From: Eupeodes corollae
Taxonomy: Eukaryota; Arthropoda; Insecta; Diptera; Syrphidae
Direction of reading: 5' to 3'
Assembly: GCF_945859685.1 (NCBI RefSeq)
Contig: NC_079147.1
Span: 128,396,238-128,460,237, forward strand
Length of the DNA stretch: 64,000 nucleotides
Shown: positions 1 through 10,207 of the stretch, one piece after another
Layout of the letters: each line of letters opens with the position of its first letter
How positions within the stretch are numbered: the stretch's first letter is position 1
Notes under the pieces: model-generated
What the model was told of the DNA's origin: nothing
The model's database searches: none
Seen by the model: the letters and a program-made list of their open reading frames with translations, nothing else
Translations under genes and position numbers: made by a program

Positions 1-235
1 AAATAACGAACTAATATTTCTCTAAATGCGTAATTTAGATTTGTTTCTAATTCTTCATTGTTCTGGCATCTTCCAAGAGTAATTAATTTCACTTCATATT
101 CGGATGATATTATTCCTAAACGAACACAACGAGAGTAAAAAAAATTGTTCATCCACAATTTTGAATTGTCTTTGAACATCTCTGAACAGCTGACTAAATC
201 CGCCATTTTTAAAGGTGGTCGCCATTTTTCAAATG
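1..235 (-). pseudogene. Unidentified reverse-strand ORF fragment at the window edge
   Basis: Reading the reverse strand from an ATG at 235, the frame starts MATTFKNGGF and reaches about residue 27. A one-base shift in a run of T near 140-147 then opens a second frame that stays open to the window edge and contains SEYEVKLITLGRC. Both halves have protein-like composition, so this looks like one coding region broken by a single-base indel or sequencing error, continuing beyond position 1. I do not recognise the family. It lies just outside the left end of the TIR element at 300, so it is either the sequence that element inserted into or an unrelated repeat. Confidence 0.35.
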
Positions 236-299
236 TGCGGAGTATGCACATCTTCTTGCATAAGTATTCGTTCCCCACTATTTTTTTCATATGGAGTTA

Positions 300-627
300 T
301 AGTCCGGTCAAATTAGACCAAAAAATCAGTAAACCCACGACAAATTCAGGGGAAGCTGAAAATTCTTAAAATTGTTTAAATTATAATTATAAACATTGTC
401 TTAAAAGTCCCAACCGATCCCATGTAAGGAAACAATTTTAGCGGGGTAATAAGGTCCAAAAAATGAGTTTTTCGCGATTTTCTTGAAAACGGTAAGTTTT
501 ATCGCAAAATTACCCCAGACATAATTTGTAGATCAGGGAATTTCCTATAAAAAAGGTATCAATAATTTTTTCCCTAAAAGCCACCGCTTCTGAGATATAA
601 CGATGCAAAAAATTGCGAGCGTCATAA
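300..627 (+). repeat. Left terminal inverted repeat of the PIN-CXC element
   Basis: About 328 bp that reappear inverted at 2242-2560 with only scattered substitutions and small indels; the largest difference is near 318-335. The match stops abruptly after the shared GCGTCATAA at 619-627. The outer end is TAGTCCGG, directly preceded by TTA. Confidence 0.9.
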
Positions 628-636
628 TATGCCTAA

Positions 637-2058
637 GTACCTCACCCATATACATATACTGCAGCATTTCAGGATGAAATTGAAAAATATTTCGAATATG
701 AATTAGCTCCGTACCCTTTATCGTTGTTTGATGATATCGGGATGCGTAAAACACAGAAGTCTGCCATTTACGGTTGTTTCGAAAAAGTAAACATTGATAT
801 TAACAACGATAATGCGACGTACATTATTGATGGTGGATATTTACTGCACCGTGTTATTTGGGATACTGAAGAAACATTCAGTGTTATTTTTGATAAGTAC
901 GTTCAGTATGTACGTCGACATTTTGGTCCCAGAGCTACTGTCGTATTTGATGGCTATAATGATTGCACGACAAATATTAAAGCAGCAGAACAGCGTCGTC
1001 GAACTTTGGCAACATCTTCATCTTCCGACATTTTATTTGATGAATTTATGACAGTTCCTACTAGTCAACAGAAATTTTTGGCAAATACTCACAACAAGTC
1101 TCGATTTATTTCAATAATAAAAGAAAAGTTTACTGCTGAGAATATACTGGTTAAACAAGCTCATAACGACGCCGATGTACTGATTATCGAAACAGCAATA
1201 GAACAAGTTAACATGACAAATATAACGATTGTTGTGGGTGAAGATGTAGATTTACTCTTGTTACTCACTGCTCGAAGTCCAGCTGAAAAAACTATTTTCT
1301 TCTTAAAACCAGGAAAATCTCAAAATCAATCAGAGTTTTATTCATCAAAAAGTTTGTCGACTTTTGCAAAGTGTCGAAATCACATACTATTTTTACACGC
1401 CATAACTGGCTGTGATACGACATCTGCATTTTACAGGAGGGGTAAAACAACTGTATTCAAAATGTTTGAAAAGCAAGACTTACTTGCAACTGCTGAAGTT
1501 TTTAAAAAATGTAATTCAACTCCAGAAGAAGTTATTACCAACGGAATTCACTTTCTTCTTCGTATGTACGGAGCTCCTAAAAAAACTACCTGCTTAGACA
1601 AGTTTCGATATGCATCTTTTGTCAAAAATACTCGAAATAAGAAACAAGTACAATTAGCTTGTCTTCCTCCAACCTCAGTCTCTGCTCATCAACATCTTCT
1701 TCAGGTATACTACCAAGTTCAAGTGTGGCATGGTTATCAACTAAACCCAACAGATTGGGGTTGGAAGTTGGTCGATAATATATTAGAACCAATTCAGACT
1801 TTGCTTCAACCTGCGCCGGAAAAATTGCTCAACACTATCTTTTGTAACTGTAAAAAAGGATGCAATGCTAAATGTGGTTGCAAAAAAGTTGGGCTGTTTT
1901 GTTCTCTGGCTTGTACGAATTGTCAAGGCCAGTCTTGTTCTAATGTAGAATCACCAACAACAGAGGATTCATTTAATACTGACGAAGAAACATGTGATGC
2001 TTCACTTTTAACACAATTCACCTATAGTCAGGATGAAGAAGAAGAAGAAGAAGAAGAA

Positions 2059-2090
<32 letters not shown>

Positions 2091-2124
2091 AGAAGTGATT
2101 GACGATTCCGAATCCGACGAATAA
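637..2124 (+). CDS. PIN/FEN1-like nuclease-fold protein with CXC domain
   Basis: Numbering from the TTG at 724 (466 codons), acidic motifs typical of the PIN/5'-nuclease fold occur in order: IIDGGYLLHR (Asp36), VVFDG (Asp76), NDADVLI (Asp149/151), GEDVDLL (Asp174/176) and HAITGCDTTSAF (Asp231). A cysteine-rich segment at residues 374-406 (CNCKKGCNAKCGCKK followed by CSLACTNC) matches the tesmin/TSO1 CXC pattern, a DNA-binding zinc module. The C-terminus is a run of about 30 Glu encoded by a GAA microsatellite. The frame stays open upstream to a stop at 634-636 and reads FQDEIEKYFEYELAPYPLSL before residue 1, so the real N-terminus is longer. Since no ATG occurs in that stretch, an upstream exon joined at the acceptor-like CTGCAG at 659-664 is possible. 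Nuclease activity is inferred from motifs only. Confidence 0.75.
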
Positions 2125-2241
2125 ACTATTAATTTCTAAATCTAATCACAACAGACCCGTGGAATAGGCCTATTGGGGAAACCACGTTAAAAAAAACGCG
2201 CTAAGTACACTACCTCAGAGGTGGCGTGGAAACGTGTGCCT

Positions 2242-2560
2242 TTATGACGCTTGCAATTTTTTGCATCGTTATATCTCAGAAGCGGTGGCTTTTAGGGAAA
2301 AAATTATTGATACCTTTTTTATAGGAAATTCCCTGATCTACAAATTATGTCTGGGGTAATTTTGCGATAAAACTTACCGTTTTCAAGAAAATCGCGAAAA
2401 ACTCATTTTTTGGACCTTATTACCCCGCTAAAATTTTTTCCTTACATGGGATCGGTTGGGACTTTTAAGACAATGTTTATAATTATAATTTAAACAATTT
2501 TAAGAATTTTCAGCTTCCCCTGAATTTGTCGTGGGTCAAATGTCTAAATTGACCGGACTA
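2242..2560 (-). repeat. Right terminal inverted repeat of the PIN-CXC element
   Basis: About 319 bp, inverted copy of 300-627. It ends GACCGGACTA and is followed by TTA. It contains no gene. About 120 bp separate it from the stop codon of the nuclease-fold ORF. Confidence 0.9.
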
Positions 2561-2721
2561 TTAATACATATGTAAGTTTATGTGCAAATTGCAGCTTGTA
2601 GGCAAAAAGAGAGCAACCGTCGAAGTTTCTCTCGTTTAGTTTTTTTCTCTCTGACAAAGATGAGAAAGAAAGAATGATGAAGATGAGGAATAATAAACAT
2701 AAGATGTACTGATGTAGTGTA

Positions 2722-2922
2722 CTCCATTTTCTTTTGGAAGTTATAGACAACGATATTAGAGGAATCCAATTAAAATTCTCAGACGAGGGTAAATACCTGG
2801 GTCTTGTCTTAGACAAAAAACTAAATTGGAAACGCAACGTACAGGAAAGAGTCAAAAAAGCTACTGTTGCTCTCTTTTCTTGCAAAAAAGCTATTGGTAA
2901 TATATGGGGCTTCCACAATTAA
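2722..2922 (+). pseudogene. Non-LTR retrotransposon RT fragment
   Basis: The translated segment contains KYLGLVLDKKLNWK followed by a basic stretch ending CKKAIGNIWG. This is the characteristic region just after the reverse transcriptase catalytic domain in Jockey/R1-like non-LTR elements (family knowledge). Only about 60 codons survive. The catalytic YADD region upstream is absent and the sequence ends in a stop after GFHN, so this is a dead fragment. The clade cannot be fixed from this length. Confidence 0.7.
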
Positions 2923-4391
2923 AAATCACAATAAATAAGAAAGTATGTAAAGGCAGATGTTTAATTCATTTTGAAAACAATGTAACTATACATTTTAACC
3001 AATATGAAAATAAAAAAACATAATTTGTAAAATATTAACGAATAACGCAAAATTATAGGTCTCTAATATAGATCTCGTTATGCCATATATTAAAAATGCT
3101 TAAGAACACGCAATGTTATGTGGTATTTCAATAAAATAATTAACTAATAAATTACGTTATGATTGTAATTGAATATTGAAAAATCATAAGTTTAATGAAC
3201 AAAAGAAAAATAAAAAACTTTCCCGACAAATAAAATTCACACAATAAGTGTTTTATTGTCATCTTAGATGTGATTTTGAATATCGATGAAATACACAAGA
3301 ATGTTCAATTTTAGTTTGGCGGTCATCAATTTTTATGGGAGGGGGGGGGGTGTTTCTACTTGAGAAAATTGAAAATTACAAAAAAAATCTCTTAATTAAA
3401 TTATTAAATTAAATTTAATTATTTTTTCCTTGCTTGCTTATTTACGTAGTCTTATTTTGATAGTTATAATCAAATATAGATTGAGATATACCTATTGCGG
3501 TTGCAGGGGGGAGCATGCCGCCCATACACACCTCGGTGTGGCATACACAAAAACTGACACACACCCCACTGTTGCATACACGCAAACTCGCACCAACTAT
3601 TATTACTATCAAAAGAAAACCAAAATAAAGCAAAACAAAATAATCAGTTTTTGATCAAAAACAAATAAGAGCAATAAATTACAACACAGAAACAATAGTA
3701 GATAATCTTGAAGTATTGAAAAATTGCACTTTAAACCTTTTTTTTTAACTTTTTTTACTCAAATTTTGAGTTTAAAATTAAATTTTTCAAAAGCTACATG
3801 TACATAGTTTTCACTTGATTTGAAAACTGACTAATAGAACAAAATGTTGGCTTTACAAAAATTTAAAATATTTAATTTTAAGTATTACAGTTAATTTTTA
3901 AATATTTGTTTTTTTTTTCATTTTAAGTAATATTTTTTTTCAAATTGCCCCTCCTGCCTAAACGTGGGTAGATAGACCCCCCTCTCATAGTAAAAAATGA
4001 TTGTTTTTAACCGTTCTTAAAAAATGCGATACAATATCTTGTCGCCTGATTTATCGTAGTGTTGCCATTTTTTCGAATATTTTAAATAGAGTTTTTCAAA
4101 ATAATAAACTTATGTCCGATTTCATAAACAAACACTAAAAGCACTTTTATCTAAAAGCTTTTTAAATTTTATCAGTCCTTTAAATTTGTTCAGTTTCACC
4201 AAGCTAAAAATGGAAAATTTCAGGGATATTTTTGTTAAAATAGAGTTCTTCTCACAACCCTGTAAAAAGAAAACCTCTTTTTTCTTCTTACTAAGCAAAT
4301 TGTGTGAGAAAAAATGAGAAAGCATTATATGTTGAAATAAATGACAAGAATCTCAAAATACAACAGAGTAAACAAATCAAAAACAAACGTT
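2923..4391. other. AT-rich gene-free region with dispersed repeat
   Basis: No credible coding region. A G-run lies near 3340. A segment at about 3945-4035 (CCTAAACGTGGGTAGATAGA with its flanks) recurs in diverged form at about 34365-34445, marking a dispersed repeat. The small ORFs at 3430-3654 and 4122-4325 look like chance. Confidence 0.5.
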
Positions 4392-4463
4392 TGAGTAATC
4401 GCGTGGCTTGGACGGTGGCGTATAACTAACTTCTTCGTCAGATGAAGATGACGAATCTAATAT
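4392..4463 (-). pseudogene. Possible terminal exon of an unknown gene
   Basis: On the reverse strand an acceptor-like sequence (pyrimidine-rich, ending ATATTAG) is followed by a short open segment reading SSSSSDEEVSYTPPSKPRDY and then four codons and a stop. The serine/acidic/proline composition is protein-like, unlike surrounding random translations. No upstream exon or family could be identified, so this may be a transposon remnant or chance. Confidence 0.25.
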
Positions 4464-5294
4464 TCGAATTAAAAATTAAAATCATAAAAATAATATTATG
4501 AATAGTAATGCAATGTGGAATTGGTTAACCTATTCATTCCTTATCTAAAAATATTGAGAATAAACATTTTACAAAGTAAAACATCAGCTGTCAACCTGTC
4601 ATTTTCATTTTTTAATGACACTTTTAAAATTTAATGAGCCAAAAACGGGCATTTAGTTTTTAAAGGGGTTTAAAAGCTTATTTACTTTAAAAACGCTTGG
4701 TGAAACCAAAATATCCCATTTTACAGTTTCAAATCTTGTTAAATGTTTAAAAGTTGTTTGTGAAATTGGGCATTAGAGTCAAAACATTAATTTGACGCTA
4801 GCGGTAAAGTGGATATGTCATGAAAACAAAGATTTTTGTTCCGTGGCAGTACTATAAGAGGTACAGTATAGGAGTACAAAGCTGTTGGGGGAAATTAATA
4901 CTATCCCATATCAGACAATATCTATATCTGTATCTATACTATTTTATAAAAGAGAAACCATTTTAAAGTTTATTACGCACGATCTCAGAAAGTAGTCAAC
5001 CGATTTATTTGAAATATATTTTATTATTTTCTATATTGTTATGCGAGTGTTTATGGCTTTAATTTTTTTTTCATTAATTATTTGTCAAACTTAAATATTA
5101 TTAATTTTACATTTTTTGTCAATTTTTTTTTCATTAGTTGACTTATACAACCACTCATATCTTAAAACCTATACAATAATCGACAAAGATTAGCCTTGCT
5201 TCATAAAGTCAATATTGTTGCGCAAATTAAGCCTACATCACTTCAAAGTTAAACATACAACCTGAGAAATAAATAAAAACAAATTATAAAATTA

Positions 5295-7864
5295 CTAGCT
5301 TTTTACCCGCGGCTTCGCCCGCAGTGGAGAAATTAAATAAGTATGAGAGAAAAAGGGTAAGGGTATAATAATAGAAATGAGTCAATATAATAACTAAATT
5401 TTATTGCTTGGCTGAGATCAACAATTTTTAAAAATTACTACAGACAATGAAGTTTCAACACCTTAATATATGCTTATTGAAATGCAACAACAAATGTTAA
5501 AATATATTTCACCGTAACAAAAATAAATAATTCTAAATTATAACAATTTAAAAAAATAAAATACAAAGTATTAATTTAAGATATTTTTATAGACAATGTT
5601 ATAAGTTTTCCCGTCGGGTGCAAATATGTGTAAATTCCGGGCATTAGATACACGTGAACAGGCTACATAAAGTTGACCATGAGAGAAGCATGGGTTTTCT
5701 AAATGCACTCCTGCTACCTGTAATGTTTGTCCTTGATCCTTGTTGATCCTTGAAACTGAACCCTTTTAAATTGGAATGGAAGGTGAGTGGGAATAATTGG
5801 TATCCGAGGTATTATAACACTATTTCCCTTACCGACACCTGTTAAAATAGTAGCAATAAGTATGTTCTGTCCCAATTTTGTTATCCGAAGCTTTGTTCCA
5901 TTACATAGCCGAGAAGCATCTAGATTTCGCATAAGCATTACTGGTACATTTAGTTTCAATTGAAGTTTAGGTGACGGTACACCCGATAGTTCAAGTGAAT
6001 TTAAAAACTCCACAGGATATGAAGTACTTAGTTCCGTATCCATAATTGTATCTATTGACAAATATTCCTTCATTTCTCCTTGAACCTCGTTTAAAATGTC
6101 AGTGTTGATGCTATTTACAATTTCATTTTTGGTGCTAATATTGCTCTTGCACACAGCCACTGATCACTAAACAAATTTTGTTGGAATTCCGCAAAAACAT
6201 TAGCAATGAGATCCACATCACTTTCTACTAAATTACAAAATTCTCTTGACAGTGATATATAGCCTTCAGCGTCAACGTCTCAACAACCATCACCAATTTT
6301 TAACAACATTTCTGCGTAAAGTCCTAAATCCACGTCATTATGAAGATGCACTCTCATATTCGTTTTCAGGCGGAGTTTTTCAACTGTCGGCCATAAGCTT
6401 GATGATTTAATGCACGCTTGAATTTCATCTGCTGGTCTCCCCCTTTGAATCACTGTGAGGGTTTGACGGAAATCACTGGTCAATAAAACTACCATGCCTC
6501 CCATTATATCTGTACCATCTCGCAAGTCCTGGAGGGTCCGGTTTAAAGCTTCTATAGCCTTCTTGTGAGACATTGTACTTTTATCCCACACTAAAAGCTT
6601 GCATTCTCGCAGCATCCTACCTCGTTAACTATTTTTACTAAAATTACAGATGGGCGAATCTTCCTGTGCCAAATTCAATGGTAGTTTTAAAACGGAATGT
6701 GCCGTACGACCGCCCTTTAAAAGCGTCGCGGCAATACCTGACGAAGCTACAGCAACTGCTATTTTTTGATCTTTTCTGACGGACATCTATACTAATATTA
6801 TAAATGCGAATGTAAGTTTGTTTGTTAGGGTAAGAATTAACATCAGCGAATAAGATCTAAAACAATAAAGTAACAGCTAACCAAAAAAATTACGGATAAC
6901 CTCAAAAATTTGAATAGTATTATACTGCATGCAACGACAGAAGAAAATAACAAAAAATATAGAAAAATCAGAAACAGTTGAAACTATATTCAATTGAATT
7001 AGATATTTTCGTCACCGTCGGTAATACAGTGGGTTGGTATTACAGTATTCAGGGTTGAAACTTCATTACTATGATGTTAGATGATGCTAGATGGCGTTGA
7101 AGTAGCTAAATTTGACTATATTACATGTGTTTTGTTGGGAAATCTATCCATAGTAAAGTAGGATTTTACACGAATAACAAAAACAATATCCATAGTGAGA
7201 ATAACACCGATAAAAGTTAGAGTAGAATCTGACTATGGATAGGTTTTTGACATTTATACCATCCTCGAATGGATCTTATGTGATTTCGTTCTCAAATGTT
7301 GGTACGATTAATATTGCATTTGTATCTCGATGGCTGTGTTCGTTGAGTAGTTCTGCATTTGGAATCATGTGTGTTTCCCATTGCGGAAAAAACGAATCTA
7401 TGACTATTGATATTATTTAGTTTTTTTAGTGAAAATGGACTAACTGGGCTTATTTTGCAAGAAAAAACAATAAAAAAGAGTTTTATGTTTTGCTATGTTT
7501 CCAAAAAAGGTTTATCTCAGTTTAGAATATTTAAATCTCAACTCGATTCAGGTATATAAAGAATTGAGGTGAGCTTCAAGCTCGCTTCAACACCACATGT
7601 TAATGTAGTAGTCTACGAACAAACCCCCTTTTTGAATCTGGCCACTGCCGATTATTGGGTATTTCTCACTTTACTATGTATGAAATGCGAACAAAACGCA
7701 CGTATTTTGACAAACAAATTTTCTTATTTTTCGTAAAAAAAATATTTTTTGTTTTAATAAAAAGTGTGTATGTGCAAAGTTTCATGATGATCGGTTAAGT
7801 AGTTTTTGCGTGAAAGCGTAACAAACAAACTTACATTCGCATTAATAATATTAGTATACATAGA
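5295..7864 (-). mobile_element. Helitron, non-autonomous copy 1
   Basis: Reverse-oriented element of 2570 bp. Its 3' end, read on the reverse strand, is a GC-rich hairpin (GCGGGCGAAGCCGCGGG) followed by CTAG and T. Its 5' end is TCTATGTATACTAATATT preceded by A. It contains a broken Pif1 helicase but no Rep (HUH) domain. It is nearly identical to 16360-19049 apart from small indels, including about 80 bp missing near 7640 and about 22 bp replaced near 5744. The high identity implies recent copying. Confidence 0.8.
5588..6618 (-). pseudogene. Helitron Pif1 helicase C-terminal half, broken
   Basis: Reverse-strand pieces in order are 6615-6280 and 6160-5588. The first contains MVVLLTSDFRQTL, the Pif1 Walker B/motif III region where Helitron helicases usually read GDFRQ; here Gly is Ser. 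The second contains LNVPVMLMRNLD and CNGTKLRI, typical of the Pif1 domain 2 region. A stop after GDGC and a frameshift near 6125 separate them; both defects are also in copy 2. Near 5744 the block leading to the final NKDQGQ motif has been deleted and replaced. The protein would be a 5'-3' DNA helicase for rolling-circle transposition, but no Rep domain or ATP-binding N-terminus is present. Confidence 0.75.
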
Positions 7865-8586
7865 TAAACTTCTTGAATTTATTTTATCCAGGAAATTAGA
7901 TTAAATCACAATCGCGAGGTCGCTGCTTTGTTTCATTTCATTATCATTCCAACATTTTTAATTTTCTTTTCTCCCAATGCTCTTTCTCTCTTAATATGTA
8001 TTCCATTTCATAGTTACCTACTTTATTTCTCTTACCTACCTACATACATACTCAATTTTTCTGTATTGTATATATAGTTCATCAACTAACCTGCACACAT
8101 ACACATTATTTGTTTGGTTCTCTAATTCTATCGTCACATCGCTGAGCAGTGTGGTCTCTTTTTTTTAAGTTACTATGGACATTTAATTAGCTACAGTGCC
8201 GTGCACATAAAATGCCGATTTATCTAAAGAAAAATTAGATCTCTTTTATTTTTTTGGTTCGAGAAAGTAAATAAATTATAATTCTTCCAATTTAAAAATA
8301 AAAAAGTTCTATCATAATAGCTTGAGTTACCAATTTTGTATCACTTCCTCGAACAATAAAACTGAAATTAAGTTAAAATTTTCTTAACAAACAACTAGAA
8401 AAAGGTACTTACAATGACGTCGATAAAAAGAGCACACAAATGTGGGTAGGTTAAGTCAGCTGTACTGCACTGAACATGAGCAGATGAATAAAAAAATGTT
8501 TCTAGGCATACTTATAGATGTATGAGAACATTAAAAACACAAATTTGTTTTTTTTTTTTAACCGCAAACTATATTTTTTGGTTGAA

Positions 8587-8760
8587 TAAGGATCAGGGTC
8601 AATCGTTTAAATTTATTGGAGTCGACCTTAGGGAAGATGTGTCATGGTCAGCTTTATGTTGCTCATTCCAGGGTAGGCTCAAAAAGCAACCAAAACATAC
8701 TTCTTTCTCGCAGTAATATAACTGCAAATACTGTATACCCGGAGGCTTTAAAATAAAAAC
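8587..8760 (+). pseudogene. Pif1 helicase C-terminal remnant of the outer Helitron
   Basis: The forward translation reads NKDQGQSFKFIGVDL, then after a small deletion continues in another frame with HGQLYVAHSRVGS and SNITANTVYPEAL. These are the last conserved helicase motifs (V and VI) and C-terminal tail of Helitron Pif1 proteins. The sequence differs from the Pif1 in copies 1 and 2 (NKDQGQTLQVAGVHL), so it is another Helitron family. The 3' CTAG end lies about 215 bp downstream. Confidence 0.7.
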
Positions 8761-9088
8761 AATATGTATAATGTGCATAAACATGAAAAAAAAACTCTTT
8801 TTTTTCAAGTGTGAAATCGGAATAGATACGGTACGTATATTCATATAAAACAAAATTAATATTATTGTAGAAAATATGCTCAGTCCCATTGAGAAATGTT
8901 TGTCATATGCTAATACTTATATTCAAAAATGTTCGTGGTTACAATTTGCGAAGCAATGCAAGCACGGGTCGGCTAGTTTTAAATTATTGTAAGATCACTT
9001 TGATGTATTCCTACAAACTCATTATATTAAGTTTTCAACCATTTATTAAAATTAAATAGACACATTTTCAATATTCTAATTTGTTTAC

Positions 9089-9360
9089 CTTTTTCTCCAA
9101 TTCTCTGGCCTTGGACTGCAAGTTCTCAATGTATTCATCATCACAATTTCCGCTGATAGTAAAATTTCGAATCTGAATTAGTGTTTCCTTAAATGAGAAA
9201 AAAAAATTAAACTGTCTTTTTAACACATTTAACAAAACTTATGTACTTTATGCGCTCTTTCTATATCTGAATGCTTTGCTTCTGCTTCACGTAACTGATT
9301 TTCTATCGAGTCTAGCATTTCTGAATTTCTTTTATAGCTTTGATCTCCCATCAGCATTAC
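9089..9360 (-). CDS. Two candidate exons of a coiled-coil host gene
   Basis: On the reverse strand, exon 9360-9247 (38 codons) follows an acceptor TTTTTACAG and reads on through GDQSYKRNSEMLDSIENQLR to RAHK. A 59-nt intron (9246-9188, GTACAT...TTTAAG) leads to exon 9187-9089 (33 codons) beginning ETLIQIRNF and ending ARELEKK at a donor GTAAAC. Both exons are multiples of three, stay in one frame across the junction, and give charged heptad-like sequence typical of a coiled coil. Neither resembles a transposon protein I know. They are most likely internal exons of a larger gene whose other exons are outside the window or separated by the surrounding transposons. The product is not identified. 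Confidence 0.55.
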
Positions 9361-10207
9361 CTGTAAAAATTAGACATTAAAGTGAATTATTATTTTTCTT
9401 TAAAAATATAATATAAAACGTGTATGGTCAGTTTCAATTTAAACAATCATATTATACAATATACATTATATGATTTAATTTTTAATTTGTTAACCCTTGC
9501 GATTACAATGATTTGCGCCAAATTGCACTGGTCTCATCCCAAACAAAAATACCCCAGAAAAGAAAAATTACGAAGAAAATTCATTTCTCATATATTTTGC
9601 ATGCAGCGTTTGTATGACTCCATCTTAGAGATAGATGATGTTTATGTTTACGTTATATTAATTTTTACATTCCTTTTTTAAATTTAAATCAAGTGGCCGA
9701 AATTCCGCCTCTCAAATAATAATGACAATTTTGTCTTTCAAACCTACAAATTAAAAAATAATCTGTTGATTACATAGCATAAAAAATTGTTATAAAAATG
9801 CAACGCTTTCCACGAATTGGAAGTTGTCGTCATACGCTTATTTCGTGGGAAACGAAATTGGGACAGAAATGTTAACTCAGGTCATCGGTAAATCTTCCCC
9901 TCTTAAATAAATATATATCCTAATTTTTTCTTTATTTCAAAAGTATGGAAGATTATAGATACTGGTGCTGTTATGTTCTGGGATTCTAGGATGTTGTAAA
10001 TGTTAAGCTGCATCGGACTACTTGGTTCTGTTTTATAAGGAATTAATATTGGTGTGATATGTGTTTCGGAGACTTCTCGCGTTCTCAAGCGTATATAAAC
10101 GAGGCAAGTATTCATTTATTTATACGCTTTAAGCAAGCTATTTAAAAAAAAGGACTTAAAGCTAAACTTAAATTACTTTTTTTTAATTATTTTTTAAAAC
10201 TTTTTTT
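9361..10207. other. Gene-free AT-rich stretch
   Basis: No supported gene. The ORF at 9424-9681 lacks recognisable motifs. This is probably the intron upstream of the exon at 9247-9360. Confidence 0.4.

Larger units (their letters stand above)
300..2560 (+). mobile_element. TIR element carrying a PIN/FEN1-like + CXC gene
   Basis: A 2.26-kb unit is bounded by long near-perfect terminal inverted repeats beginning TAGTCCGGTCAA and ending in the reverse complement. It is flanked on both sides by TTA (297-299 and 2561-2563), consistent with a 3-bp target duplication. The only substantial gene between the repeats is the ORF at 637-2124. No DDE/D transposase, Rep, integrase or reverse transcriptase is visible. 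A 3-bp TTA duplication is typical of PIF/Harbinger, but the internal protein is not a Harbinger nuclease. Academ-type transposons are known to carry XPG-like nuclease domains, so a nuclease-fold ORF in a DNA transposon has precedent. The element could be autonomous with an unfamiliar enzyme, or a derivative moved in trans. Confidence 0.8.
4933..8976 (+). mobile_element. Forward-strand Helitron remnant, interrupted
   Basis: A Helitron-like 5' end (A followed by TCTATACTATTTTATAAAAG) occurs at 4933. A Helitron-like 3' end (CGGGTCGGCTAG followed by T) occurs at 8976. A Pif1 helicase remnant in the same orientation lies just before the 3' end. The reverse Helitron at 5295-7864 sits inside, leaving about 1.5 kb of this element. 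Helitrons insert between A and T, carry 5'-TC and CTRR-3' ends and make no target duplication, which fits both ends. That the two ends belong to one element is inferred from position and orientation. Confidence 0.5.

Noticed and set aside
297..2564. TTAA duplication (piggyBac/Kolobok type) for the PIN-CXC element
   Set aside because: The right flank reads TTAA but the left reads TTAT; only TTA is shared and the next T belongs to the inverted repeat.
6785..7864. Independent TIR transposon between Helitron end motifs
   Set aside because: Ends match the Helitron 5' terminus and the region occurs at the same place in both Helitron copies; no TIR-type target duplication was seen. Kept as a structural oddity instead.
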